A DNA stretch of 64,000 bases, taken from assembly GCA_012934845.2 (NCBI GenBank), contig WNNJ02001889.1, positions 1 through 64,000 on the forward strand, read 5' to 3'. Both the position numbers and the translations under genes were made by a program. This stretch comes from Pomphorhynchus laevis. Lineage: Eukaryota > Acanthocephala > Palaeacanthocephala > Echinorhynchida > Pomphorhynchidae. Within the stretch, counting starts at the first letter, position 1. Every line of letters begins with the position of its first letter. Shown one piece after another: positions 43,711 to 54,989 of the stretch. The notes beneath the pieces are model-generated. The model worked only from the letters and a program-made list of their open reading frames with translations. It had not been told where the DNA came from and did not search any database.

Positions 43711-44235
43711 ACAACAGTAGCGTACCGCTGTTGGCTTATAGATAGTATTGAAGTAGCGTGCAGAATAAAACAGTCATTAAACTGCAATGGTAAAAATGAC
43801 TGCACAGGTATATCAAATTAAAATTAGGAAATAAACTATATATGACTAGTTTGAAAATAGTAATCATTAGAAAAAATAGGTGAATTTATAAATTTAAGGT
43901 GGCACCTTCTCCTACCAACGCTAATTTAATTTGAAGTCCGAAATAATTTCAATTAAATTTGCAAAATGTAAGACGAAAGTCTTTAATCAAGTCTAATTGC
44001 CAATAAATGCGGACAACTCGAGTGATCGACAGACAACATAAAGGAGCCCAAAACGTGAAACGTATGTATTGGATCAGTAGCTGATGAAGTTCACCATTAC
44101 TAAAATGTAGCGTACTGCTGATGGCTTATAGATAGGCTTAAAATAACGTGTAGAATAAAAAAGTCATCGAAATTTCAATTGTAAAAATGACTCACAGATA
44201 TATCAACTTAAAATATAGTGATATATATACACTAG
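43711..44235. repeat. Diverged direct repeat pair, about 130 bp each
   Basis: 43711-43845 and about 44103-44235 share GTAGCGTAC.GCTG.TGGCTTATAGATAG, AGAATAAAA.AGTCAT and GTAAAAATGACT strings in the same order. Between them, 44052-44085 has a GAAACG...CTGATGAAG pair like the Penelope-associated motifs elsewhere. They may be parts of a tandem repeat or of element termini. Confidence 0.65.
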
Positions 44236-44239
44236 TCAA

Positions 44240-45590
44240 ATCCGCCCGCCACCTCAGCTCATTCCCTTCTAAATTCTCTAAGCATGGCGCATCGTTGCAT
44301 TCGCGCGTCACCCTGCGTTTATTCGCAAAATCACTCCCCCTTTCAGTCCTTGCTCTTTTGAATTGCTCACTTGTCGTTCTTCAAACCCGATCACTTTAGA
44401 TCTCACCATTGTATACCGTCCTTGTTCATCAGCTCCTACCTTCTTATTTTTTACCGGTATCGCTTACATCCTGTTCCACTGCTCTTGTTCATCCATTCAT
44501 TCACTCGTTCTTCGGCGACTTCAACATCAACCTCGACTGCCCTTCCTCCACCGATTCTATCCGGTTCATCAACATTATATCCAACTACAACTACAAACTA
44601 ATCTCCACTGCCCTCAAACATATCCTTGTCGGAGAACTCAACATCATCGATGTTTCCGATCTTTTTGCTGCCTACACGTCACTGTTCATATTTTATCCTG
44701 GTCTATCTGATCGCATTATCGTCATCCTTGATCTCACTTCCAACCACATCCCGTTTCACATACTTACCATCCTACGTTGTTCTTGGAGAAATCTTGGAAT
44801 CCCACTTCTCCGCTCTACCTTACTTAAATCGTCTTTATCCTCTTCCACAATAATATCTTCCTATCCTCACAATCTCGCATTCCTTTTCGACTATAAACTC
44901 CCGTCCACTCTCGATTTTCTCTTGACCTTCAAGCCTTACCCTCACAGCCGCTTGCATCGTGCCTCATGGTTTTACATTCAATGCCTACTCTCAAAACGTC
45001 GACTCCGGCATGCTTTGAGAGTCTATCACTATTCTCTTTGAGGTGATATCCGCTCGCTCATTCTGTCTCTCCGTGATTCCTATTTTGCTCTTCGCCGGTC
45101 TCATCTCAATCTACTACGTACCAAATGCAACTCTTACTGGTAGCAAAAAATCATTATATTCAACGCTAAGACTCTCTGACATACTTTAAACGCAATCTTT
45201 TCTCTCTTCTATTTGTCTTGCAACATCAATCCCCATGATTGTTCGTCATTTCTCCAGACAAGAATATCCATGTTGCTCTCTCACACCCCGTCTTTATCCC
45301 ATCCCACTCGTGCCCGCCTCGCCTCATCCTCCCTTTACTATTTTATCTTCTCCCTGTCTTACATGCAGAAATCTCATCTGTCATCATGTCCTTGCCTATG
45401 GAAATCCGACATCGTTCGGCCCATTTTTATAGATATCCCCCCATTTCTGATGTATGCAGTCTCTTTAAAAAATAGACTGCATACATCAGAATTATCTAAC
45501 ACGAGTTTCAGAAGTCGTTGTTTTGTCCCCTCTGTTTACTATTTTCCTAACCTAAAAAGGTTAAGAACTCGAATGTCCTTATCCTGACGT
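44240..45590 (+). mobile_element. L2-like LINE, endonuclease to early RT (plus)
   Basis: Plus-strand pieces: SPFSPCSFELLTCRSSNPI-type leader, then FGDFNINLDCPSSTDSIRFI (endonuclease GDFN motif, about 44512), ALKHILVGELNIIDVSDLF, LGIPLLRSTLLKSSLSSST, and WFYIQCLLSKRRLRHALRVYHYS (about 44965). The early RT region follows to 45590. It matches the minus-strand copy at 31490-34870. Frames change several times; both ends are truncated. Confidence 0.75.
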
Positions 45591-46430
45591 GGAAAGAAAC
45601 ATGACAGGTGAGATAAAATTTGTTTAACGAATTAACGTCGTGATCTATGTGGACGAGGCTGCTGAATCACTTTCAATCAAGTAAATTTGCTACTAGAAAA
45701 CAACGAGAACGACCGTGGTTTTTACTTGTTTCAGATCTCGAAGTGGCCTCGAACGATTAATTGTCGTAGGAGTCATAATAACTAAAGCCTCGCTATCTGA
45801 GTTAGTTGAACTGTGATTTGTACCGGCGGGTAACCAGAATGAGCTATCGCGATATCACCAATATAAAACGTCGAATCAGGTACATTACCTTTATATAAGT
45901 GATCGTACGGAATCTCCCAGAAGGTGAAGTGTTGCTATGTAAAGAGGGTACAAATGTATTATTGTTATCATGAATAGAGCGGGTGACGAGTGCAAGTTGA
46001 GGAGGGCTTGAACTTTATTAAAAATCCGATGTGCATGTAAACACTGGCGAAGTTGAGATCTTTAGACTACCGGGATTGTTCAGAATATTTAAATTAGTAA
46101 TCAAACTTGATGCAGGCGAAGAGACAACAGTTGAAAAGTTTATGGTACACTATTTATCTGAAGCGCTTGATAATAGTAAGGAACTGTTTGATAGCGGATT
46201 TTTCTGTCCTTAACCACAAGTTTATTTATTGTGCTCGTTGATCCTAAATGTGCTGCATAACAATAGGCGTAAGTGGATAAACTGTCCGAAAGAATGGCAA
46301 CGAAAGTTCATATATTGCATCTCGCACTATCGCAACTCACTTGTTGATTGGCAAACTCTTTTCGGTTTCACAGTTTTGTGACATCTCATATATTTTTCAC
46401 TTTACTCAAGTGTTATTCTAATTATTATTA
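45591..46430. other. Segment of unknown origin
   Basis: Base composition is closer to coding than the AT-rich spacers, but frames are short. 46031-46213 (+) encodes a 60-residue peptide (VNTGEVEIFRLPGLFRIFKL...) with no recognised family. No repeat boundaries are seen. Confidence 0.35.
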
Positions 46431-46437
46431 TTATTCC

Positions 46438-46477
46438 AATACATACCAAAGCCTAAAATTCTGACAATACCAAAAAT
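46438..46477 (-). mobile_element. Short LINE 3' tail
   Basis: AATACATACCAAAGCC at 46438-46453 also occurs at 49742-49757, where it is the 3' end of the CR1 LINE (GGCTTTGGTATGTATT on the minus strand, followed by AT-rich repeats). It is probably the tail of another severely truncated CR1 copy. Confidence 0.5.
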
Positions 46478-46517
46478 TCTGACAGCGAAGGCAGAAGAAG
46501 TATTTTTTCAAGAAAAA
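46478..46517 (+). repeat. 40-bp direct repeat, left copy
   Basis: Identical over 40 bases to 48792-48831. It contains GACAGCGAAGGCAGAAGAAG. The two copies bracket the RT-RNase H gene and define a 2354-bp unit. Confidence 0.95.
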
Positions 46518-46578
46518 TAATTATTCTTAAAAATCGGCAATTCTAACAAAAGACATGTAAGTACATTAACTTTTTTAA

Positions 46579-46608
46579 CGATAGCCCAGTTAGAACAACT
46601 GGCTATCG
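46579..46608 (+). other. Hairpin ending just before the RT-RNase H start codon
   Basis: CGATAGCC plus AGTT (46579-46591, one bulged C) pairs with AACTGGCTATCG (46597-46608) across a 5-base loop. The ATG is at 46611. It may be an RNA structure in the leader. Confidence 0.75.
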
Positions 46609-46610
46609 AC

Positions 46611-48671
46611 ATGCCTACGTCATGCCATCTAAACCAGATGCATGAACCGGAATTATGTGTAGGGTCGTCAAACCCCCTCACATATACGGTGCAAGAGTTC
46701 CAAACGGCAATTGATACATTGCTTGGGACGGGTTCAGGCCTAGATGATCATCTAACTGAATCGGCGCTCACTTTGCCGGACGCCAATGATGAGCCCTATG
46801 CCTATGTCCTAGTAATGGACACTCAAGAAAGGATCCAATTGGATTACGAGTACTGGGAAGAAGAGGCATTATATAGGGCTTATCAGCATAGGGTACATAA
46901 CGTGTATCCTACGCAATCTCGAAGGACAGCTCAAGATAAGCTTCTTGACTGGGCTTTTGAAACTTTCGAGCGGCAGAGCAGTAGGGGTATTGAGCATCAT
47001 AGACGTCAACTCCCTATAGCTCATTTCCCTGCTGAAACTGTCAGGAATCTGATCCATCACTCTACAGGTAGAGACCCTGGGATGATGCATGCAATCTTCT
47101 CGGTGATCCCTGATTTATTTAGGCCACCAATTAGAGAAATTGTAGATCAGTTATCAGGAGAGGACGTGTATGCAGTTCTTCAACAGAATCTCATACAATT
47201 GATGAAGGGTAACCTGACGGTTAACGAGTATCTAGACATACTCAGTCAGCAAGAACCAACATCAATAGTCCTAGCGCACCAAGACATGTTCATCGAACGT
47301 GAATTGGAAGACATCGATCTTGGATCGTTGTTAGGAGAGATTGTTAGGATACGATCTACATCGTACCAACGACATCCTGAGGTATCTGATGTGGCTGACA
47401 TTCCTCGACTTTTAGAACAAAGTCAGGCACCAGGACATGTACGTTCAATATTCCGAAATGGAGTAAGAATTGAAACCATGCCGGTGAGTTGGCGTCGTTG
47501 GCGTTCTAACGTAAGCCCTGCGCTTACTAAAGCCATTCGATATCACGTCAAGAAGGGTATAATAGCTCCTTTACCAAAAAGGACTAAACCTCAATACTGC
47601 TCTAGAGTCTTCTTGATTCCCAAGAAAGACTCTTATAGACTGATATATGATGGGCGGATATGGGATGGGTGTAAGACCCCAGATTTCTATCTGCCCTCCA
47701 TATATCAGGTTCTTGATAGAGAGCATATTGTATGTAAGGATTGGTATGTAAAAATTGATTTTAAATCAATGTTCTACCAAATTCCTTTATGCCCTTCGGA
47801 TTGGCTTAAAACGGCTTTTGAATATAATGGTATATACTATCATTATAAGGTCGTGCCTTTCGGAATACCTTGGGGCCCCTTCTGGGCGCAAATGGTTGGC
47901 AATGCCATAACACATTTCGCTCGTAAGCAAGGGGTTGAAGCGTGGACTCATATTGATGATATGATCCTTTCGCACAACTCTAAGACAATTCTTATGTCCG
48001 CTGTGCGTAAGCTTCTTTCTCTCTGCAAAATTGGAAATCTGTCTCTAAATATAGAGAAGTGCATTCTTAGACCTCGTAAGAACATAACTTTCTTAGGGGG
48101 AAATTGGTCGACGGATGGTGTCGAGATCACCTCAGATGCATTATCACGCTTCAGGGCGGCGGTGGCGTATTTGAGAATCTTGAAATCACCAGTCTCTAGT
48201 CGCCAAGGAATGCGTTTGAGAGGTCTGATAAATTACTATCTACCTTTCTTTTCCACGGCGCACAAGCTCCTCTACCAGGATGAGCCATGGCAGTCCTGGA
48301 TTTTGGAGTGGCTCATTGATAAGGAGCCCCTGATTTTACCTAAACAACAAAGAGCGTGCCATGAAAGAATCTTCGTGGATGCTACCCAGAATCAAATTGG
48401 GATTGTTGGTTTAGAAGGGAAGGTGCATACATATGAGTTACCATATGAACTTCCAATATTTGAGGCTGAGCTCTTAGCCGCCTGGTGTGGTCATCAACTA
48501 TACCCAGACGCAGAGATATATACCGATAACATGGGGGTATATTACTCAGTTCTCAAAGGGAGAGCAAAAACGGTTCCGATGGGGAATCTTTTTCTACAGG
48601 AATTGCATGGTACTCCTATACAATGGATACCGACGGATAAAAATCCAGCAGATATTCCTAGTCGTTGGTAG
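46611..48671 (+). mobile_element. RT-RNase H gene of a virus-like retroelement (DIRS/hepadnavirus-like; looks whole)
   Basis: A single uninterrupted frame of 686 codons. Residues 1-300 match no family I recognise. RT follows: SRVFLIPKKDSYRLIYD, WYVKIDFKSMFYQIPL with Asp383, KVVPFGIPWGPFWAQ, WTHIDDMIL with the catalytic pair at 447-450, and FLGGNWSTDG. The RNase H domain fills 585-686 with Asp590 (IFVDATQ), Glu620 (PIFEAELLAAW), Asp639 (YTDN) and Asp681 (NPADIPSRW). Those strings resemble hepadnaviral RNase H and also DIRS-type elements. No protease, integrase, tyrosine recombinase or methylase is visible before or after it. It lies between perfect 40-bp direct repeats. Intactness suggests a recent insertion. 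Family assignment is tentative. Confidence 0.7.
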
Positions 48672-48791
48672 TTACCGCGACTCATTTTTTTGCTTGTTTC
48701 TACATCTTCTGACATCACAGCTAATTCCCACATAGCTACGTGTCTTCCGTGTCGATTATATCTACTCAGAATCACACGCGATATCACTTCG

Positions 48792-48831
48792 TCTGACAGC
48801 GAAGGCAGAAGAAGTATTTTTTCAAGAAAAA
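48792..48831 (+). repeat. 40-bp direct repeat, right copy
   Basis: Identical to 46478-46517, starting 121 bases after the RT-RNase H stop codon. Confidence 0.95.
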
Positions 48832-48896
48832 GCAGCAAATAATTTTTCAAGCATTAAACCAGGTTCAGGATAAGCTTCACAACGGAACGAATACCG

Positions 48897-49424
48897 GTGT
48901 TCAGAGCAAGATCAGAAGATTCCATGCAGCCTGAAACTGAAAACATGTTTCAAACCATGATGCAGGCATATCAAAAGCTTGAACGACAGGTCCACGATCT
49001 GCAAAATCAGCAAAGGAATACTGCACAAGACGTAATCATGGCAACCCCTGCAACAGCCAACGAGTTCAATGCTGCGGAGATTCGAGAAATGATTCCGCGA
49101 CTCGAAACGGCGATAGCAAATTCTCGGGCCAAACCTAGAGACACGCATGAGTTGGAAGCGTATCTAACAGTACTGAAGGCCATGCCGGGGGAAGAAATCG
49201 GTGTCTATGTTGCTAAGGACTGGTTTTAAATATTCCTCCGCCGGGTGGTAACCATCCTAATGGCGGTTACACATGGCTGGCATACTGTAGCTCCCCAGTT
49301 ACCTCAGTAACTGGGGTAGAAGCAGAATATGCCAGGCGAGTGGGATTGGATTTGAACCGGCCTTTCCCTATGGCTACTTACACCTCCAGTTATGGCCAAG
49401 AGAAACCTCTCGCGATAAAAACGA
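48897..49424 (+). mobile_element. Small frame, possible structural (gag-like) remnant of a virus-like element
   Basis: 48897-49229 encodes a 110-residue acidic, Gln-rich protein with a likely coiled coil (MQAYQKLERQVHDLQNQQRN). Coding character (Gly/Pro-rich, then GVEAEYARRVGLDLNRPFP) persists to about 49420, although not as one gene. Its place after the RT-RNase H unit suggests a structural protein remnant of the same or a related element, but no capsid motif is recognised. It looks broken. Confidence 0.4.
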
Positions 49425-49716
49425 ATTACATATCACGAAACACGTAAATTCGCTAAGTATCAAGAGAGAGTAACTGCCATAGAGAGGGCGAATTTCGCAC
49501 CTATCGTGTTATCATGTTTCGGTGGAGCAGTAAAATCATCTGCACAATTAATTCAGAGAATTGCACAGAAGATGGCAATAAAAAACAATCATTCCTACTC
49601 AGAAGAATTGACAAAACTACGGTCAAAGATTGGAATTCAGTTGGCTCGTTCAATTTCGATGTGTATTCGCGGTCCTCGTTCTGCTCGACATCGACCTGCA
49701 AACTCAATGAACTAAA
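49425..49716 (+). mobile_element. C-terminal tail of an RT-associated nuclease-like protein
   Basis: One frame reads YHETRKFAKYQERVTAIERA, NFAPIVLSCFGGAV, AQKMAIKNNHSYSEELTKLR and SISMCIRGPRSARHR, ending at a stop near 49713. This matches, from memory, a conserved tail (E..KKxxYxxRV..VE...F.PLVFS..GG....LRxKL...C.RGSR) of widespread metazoan RT-containing proteins. It seems to be a 3' fragment. Whether it belongs to the preceding frame is unclear. Confidence 0.5.
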
Positions 49717-49740
49717 ATTTATAGTATAACTGTAAAAAAA

Positions 49741-52700
49741 TAATACATACCAAAGCCAAAAGGCTATTCAGGCAGAGTCCAAAATAAAAATAAAAATAAT
49801 AAAACAAAAGCAAATGGTCAGTCAACGTAGCTAATTAGGGTATTCCAGTGGTAGTGTTGAATGGCGGCATTGTTCATGTATCCATTTGTAGCATCGTGAT
49901 TTAAACGTTCTCAAACTGGGGGCTGCAACGACTTCCTCAGGCAACGAATTCCACATGTTAATTCCTCTCCTCGAGAGTCTATACACTTTTGGTAATCTGC
50001 CAAATCTAAATTTATACAAGACTCTGCTATGTCCCCGCAACTGATCTACCCGCCTAGTGATTACATCGGTGGGATAACCTACCACATCATTCGACATATG
50101 CCATATACATAGCATTTTCAAGGATATGAACCTCTCACGTACCGACAACATCCCAATACGACTTAGACGTACATAATAGTCAATACCACTTAAGCCAATA
50201 CAGAGCCTCGATCCGCGTCTAAGAATAGACTCCAGGTCTAATAGTTCTTGCTTAGTGACAGGGAAACAAGCCTGAATGCAGTACTCCAAGTGTGGCCTGA
50301 CGATGGAGATGAATAACCTCTTAAACATGTGACAGCTTAACCTGAGGAATACATTTTTAATACAATATAACGCCCTAGTAGCTTTACCTAGAAAGAAGTC
50401 GGTGTTCAACTTTGTTTTCAAGGATCTATGGACAATAATCCCTAAATCCTTATGATGAGACACTTCATTTAAGACCATATCTCCAATAAAGTACCTTAGA
50501 GTTTCAATAGGGCGACCTAGTTGCATGAGAACACATTTATCAACATTCAACCGTAGTCCGGTAGAATCGCACCACTTGATCAGGGAGTTTAGATCATTTT
50601 GTAACGATACTCGATCAGCAGGACTTCTAATGATCGACCAAATCTTTAGATCGTCTGCAGACGCTAGATGAAAGCATGATAAGCGGAGTAGCAGATCATT
50701 AATGAAGATTATAAAGAGCAGTGGGCCAAGGACTGATCCCTGCGGTACGCCAGAATTAATATTTACCGAATAAGAAAACACGCCCCCCCCACACAAACTC
50801 GGAAAGACCTATTCGATAGAAATTCCCTGACCCACTCACAAATATATGAATGAAGTCCATAGTGATACAGTAAAGACACTATGCCGTCGTGTGGTACCCT
50901 ATCAAAAGCTTTCGAAAAATCAAGGAATACTGTATGAACCTGAAACCCAGCCCCCAGAGCATCAGCCCATTTTTCACGCGCAGTTAGTAGGTTAGTAAGG
51001 CATGAACGTCCGATCCTGAAACCATGTTGAGATTCAACCAATATGTGATTAAGATCCAAATGATCCCTGATTCTACTAGCAATGATTCTTTCTAAAAGTT
51101 TGCAGAATACGCTAGTTAAGCTAATGGGCCGAAAGTCCGCGCAAAAGCTAGCAGGATGCTTTTTGGGAATAGGCACCACAATTGCACACTTCCAACTGTC
51201 AGGAATCCAAGATGTATCTAAGCTGTATCTGAAGAACATAGTTAAATCATTGCTCAGTTCGTTCGCTAGGGATTTGACGAGGAAGGGGGCAATATTGTCT
51301 GGTCCCGGAGATGTAAACGAATCGAGCTTCATTACCTCGTTCAACACCTCATCCACTCTGAGTGGACGAACACAACACCGATGAGCAACCGGAACATACT
51401 TCCAACTAAAGTCATGCAGTTTGTTAGAGGTCAAAGCCTGTACCAAGAAGCCATCAGCTAAATGTTGGGCGATTAGAGACAGATCGGTCAAAGTTTCAGT
51501 TAGCGTTTGGATTGAGCTAATTGTGGCGACAAGTGTTCTGTTGTTTCTTACATAAGACCAAAACCTCCTAGGATTCAAAGATGCATCCCTGGCGATACTA
51601 TCTTCGTACGAATAGCGTTTCTGAAATTTTAGCCGATTGCATAAGTTCCGAGAGTCGATGTAAGCACGTTTTGAAGCAGAAGAACGCCTAAATTCGCGCC
51701 ACAATTTGTTGCGGGATCTTGAAGCTCTCTGTCGAACCAAGGAGGATGTTCATGCTTGAACTTGCAGGCACGTAGCGGAGCAATGATATCAGAAATTCGC
51801 ATCAATTCATCATGGAGCAGATCAAAGACTACAGGAACCTCCAAACCGAAGTGGATACGAAGACTATCACAGATACCTTTTGGGAAGCTTGCAGCTAGTT
51901 GACTAGCATCAACACCTACCCAACAACGTTTTTTAAAATTAGAGTTTTGTGAGGCTCTGTTGAACAGCGACAGCCGCATAGAGAGTACACAGTGATCGCT
52001 ATTGCCAATTGGTGCGTCATAACGAACACCTGAAACGTCACCCAAACACTTAGTAAAGACCAAATCGAGTATAGAAGGCGTCCCTGTCACACAAGTAGGT
52101 TCTTTAATATGTTGAACTAGTAGCATCTCAAGTAACAGAAAGTCACTCAGTACTTTCCCAATTCCGTGAATTGGTCGTGAATGACTATTTTTCCAGTCTA
52201 TTTGGGGGATATTGAAGTCACCCAGGAGCAAAATCAGAGGATACGAAGATAAACTCAGCAAATGTGATTTAAGAGAGTCAAATCTTAATTCATAGGACGG
52301 AGAACGGTAAAGGACGCAGAATCGGGATCGTTGACCATTTCCCAGTGTAAAAGCCAGACCTTCAAAGGAATAACCAATATCTTCGCGAAAATCCGAGATA
52401 TTCGATACCAGGAGACTATTTCGCACACAGGCGGCTACCCCACCTCCACGTTTACCACACGAGCGATCCGAACGTATTAGAAAATAGTTAGGGATAGCAA
52501 CACAGTCATCCGAAATGTTAGAATGTAGCCATGTTTCGGTTATGCAAAATACATCAAAACGTTTCGAAGCAACTATGAATTTAATTTCCGAGAACTGAGC
52601 CCCGAGACTACGAACATTTGAATAACCGACAAAAATGTTCGTATAATGGGAAAATTTGACACGCTCGGTGACACTATCGAAGTCTACTAGTTTTCCTACA

Positions 52701-54260
52701 CACGAACCATCACTACTAAAGAGGTCTGACTCTACAGAAGTAAGGGATGCCACCGGACAGTCGGACGCCACTTGACCACCCGAAAATTCCGGACACATAG
52801 GTTGCACTCACCACTTTCCAGCCGTCGATGCAGCTCGTTGAAAGCCTCGTGTCTTCTCAAACGATCTGCAGGAGATAAATCACGGAGTAAATGAAAATCA
52901 GAGCGCGATAATCTAAATGCATGCTTGAGTAGGAAGTCAACATGATATTTTGAGTCTAGAAAAAACTTTTAAAAGTCTAGGTCTATCTGAAAGTTTCTTG
53001 CCTAGACGAAAAACTCTTCGAACTTTAAGACACTTCGCAACATCCACATCGCTCTGGAGAAAAATCTTAGAAAACACTGCGCGAAGATGCACAATATCGT
53101 CATCCAGTCTACTTTGGGGATTGTTACTGAGAGATTCTTCAACACCGCTCACGATAACGTTTAACTCTCTTCTGGAGTTAAATTGTCTAGAGCTGAATTG
53201 TTTAGGGCTAGCAGACGGAACTAATGAAGAATGAGTCTCAGGGGCAATCGATGGCCGTCGATGATTTGGAGGAATCACTGCATGTTGTTTATTATTTGGA
53301 AGGTTAACTATTTGTCGTAGATTATCTATAGGCCTAACTATAATGTGACTAGCCTTTGCAAGATCCTTAACGCTCTCAATTAACGGGGCTACTAGAGGAG
53401 CAACACATAAACTGCAGCGGGGATGCAGTTGCTGCGGGTAAGCACAAGGACGCTCACTACAATCGCTACCTAGAGGACAGTTTTGAGAACAATCACTGCC
53501 CGAGGAAGTGTTAACAGGAGTTGACAAATCAACATTTGCATGCTTGATGGCGGAACATTTGTTATCTACATCAAGACCGACGCTGCTCGAGTCCAATATA
53601 TGGGGATGAACAATAGAATCCAAGACAGGAAGTTGTTTGAAGGAGTAATCCATCACATTAGTCTCATGCAATGCATCCCTAACGTTCAAGGGTATGATTG
53701 AACGATCGCTCATTTCTAACTTCGACTGTTGCGTGAGAGAATGATTGAGTACATGAATAGCATTATTGGTTCCTATCACAGATAATTTTGGAGTGGCCGA
53801 AACATCATCAATCCCTGACGACGAGCTGCTTGACTTTCTGAACGCTTCTGAACTCCGTTCTGGTTCGTTAATACTATGATCTTCCTTATCGTTGTGACTG
53901 TTTGAATCTGCGTTCCTCTTTAAACCATTTATTGATACTTGCTCGTCACAATGGCCCTTGAACAACAAGGAGAGCAATTCGGAGGCACAGAATCCACAAA
54001 CAAAATCCCTAGATAGTAGCGATTTCGTCATACAGGATGGAACGTTGACAGCTGTCCATATGTCGCATCCAGATCTGCTGCAAGAGACCTCGTGTTGCTG
54101 ATACCCAGAGGAGGGGCTTGCTAATTTTGGTACAGTCTGATTGCGAGTACCGTTAATCTGCTGACTTGCTAAGCATTTTTTCGTTTCTGTCTTCTTTGTT
54201 CTTGCCATCGATTGTTGTGTCAACTCGCTTCGCTTGCTGTAATCGAATAATTGTGTGTTT
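49741..54260 (-). mobile_element. CR1-clade LINE, nearly complete
   Basis: Minus strand, 5' to 3'. ORF1 (54223-52937, 428 codons) starts MARTKKTETKK, has a PHD-like Cys cluster (CSRSGCDIW...CGFC) and ends RVFRLGKKLSDRPRLLKV. Its C-terminal part continues in another frame to about 52800. ORF2 runs 52807-49831. Endonuclease motifs are NVRSLGAQ, ITETWLHS, LLLGDFN and IGNSDHCVL. RT motifs are YNIxP-like GPDNIAPFLVKS, FLDFSKAFDRV, SGVPQGSVLGPLLF, SADDLKIW and LDVDKC-like LNVDKC. There are two frame changes in ORF2, near 51730 and at a run of eight C (50783-50790). The motif-C first residue is Ser instead of Phe/Tyr. The 3' UTR ends GGCTTTGGTATGTATT near 49742. Few lesions imply a young copy. Confidence 0.9.
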
Positions 54261-54985
54261 AAGCTTGTGTGTTCGTTGGGATTGCTTGTAAGTAGTTGTG
54301 TATTGTAAGTAGTAGCTTGTAAGTAGTAGTTGTATAGTCGATGTGAATTAATATATTATTATTAATCTCCTGATCCTTGTTTTGAAAGTTGGCGTCTTTG
54401 GAGTGAATTGTATGTTATTTTATTGTAAGTAGTTTATTAAGCAGCCAAGAAAGTTCAAATGTATGTTTATTAGAAACCAAAATTTTTTTAAGGTGAAACC
54501 AAAATTTTTTTAAGGAAAAAATTGAAATATTAATGATATATAATAAAGTAACTTGCACGCAGAAGACGGTCTGAAGTAGGTTTGATTAATAGTTAGACAA
54601 TCTTGGTAACTACTAAGTAATCCTATCGTATTACGGAATAAGTAAGAATATTAAATTCTACAACAGTGCAGTCGTCGTAAGATTGTTGTATAATTTATTG
54701 TTTGATATTGTAATCAGTTGAATAATCAGAACTTTTATTGTAAATTGTAAGTATTTATAACAAAGACATTTTTTTTAAATTGTGTTGGTGATACACGAAT
54801 GTTATAATGATTAAAAAATGTTATACTGGTTTAAAAAAGTCTTTGTTATTAAAACTCTTACAATTATACAACGATTTATACAACGATCTATACAAAGTTT
54901 TAAAGAGATATCATACATTCTAGATTATTGTGGGATAAAGAATTCTTTTGTTATAACTACTTACAAGCTACGTATTGAAATTCAG
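54261..54985. other. AT-rich spacer
   Basis: Contains GTAAGTAGTTGT/TTGTAAGTAG strings repeated at 54287-54335 and 54420, and a tandem AAACCAAAATTTTTTTAAGG (54475-54515). No gene seen. It may include the untranscribed 5' region of the flanking CR1 copies. Confidence 0.5.
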
Positions 54986-54989
54986 TATT

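Noticed and set aside
38955-44240. The two plus-strand L2 pieces as halves of one copy split by later insertions
   Set aside because: Both contain the same stretch of about 50 bases with several differences, so they are separate copies.
49345-49365. tRNA-like B box (GGATTTGAACC on the plus strand)
   Set aside because: No acceptor stem, anticodon arm or A box could be placed around it, and it lies in a coding-like segment.
46438-49757. AATACATACCAAAGCC at both ends as terminal repeats of one 3.3-kb element
   Set aside because: The right copy is the 3' end of the minus-strand CR1 LINE, and the left copy has the same form, so both are better explained as CR1 tails.
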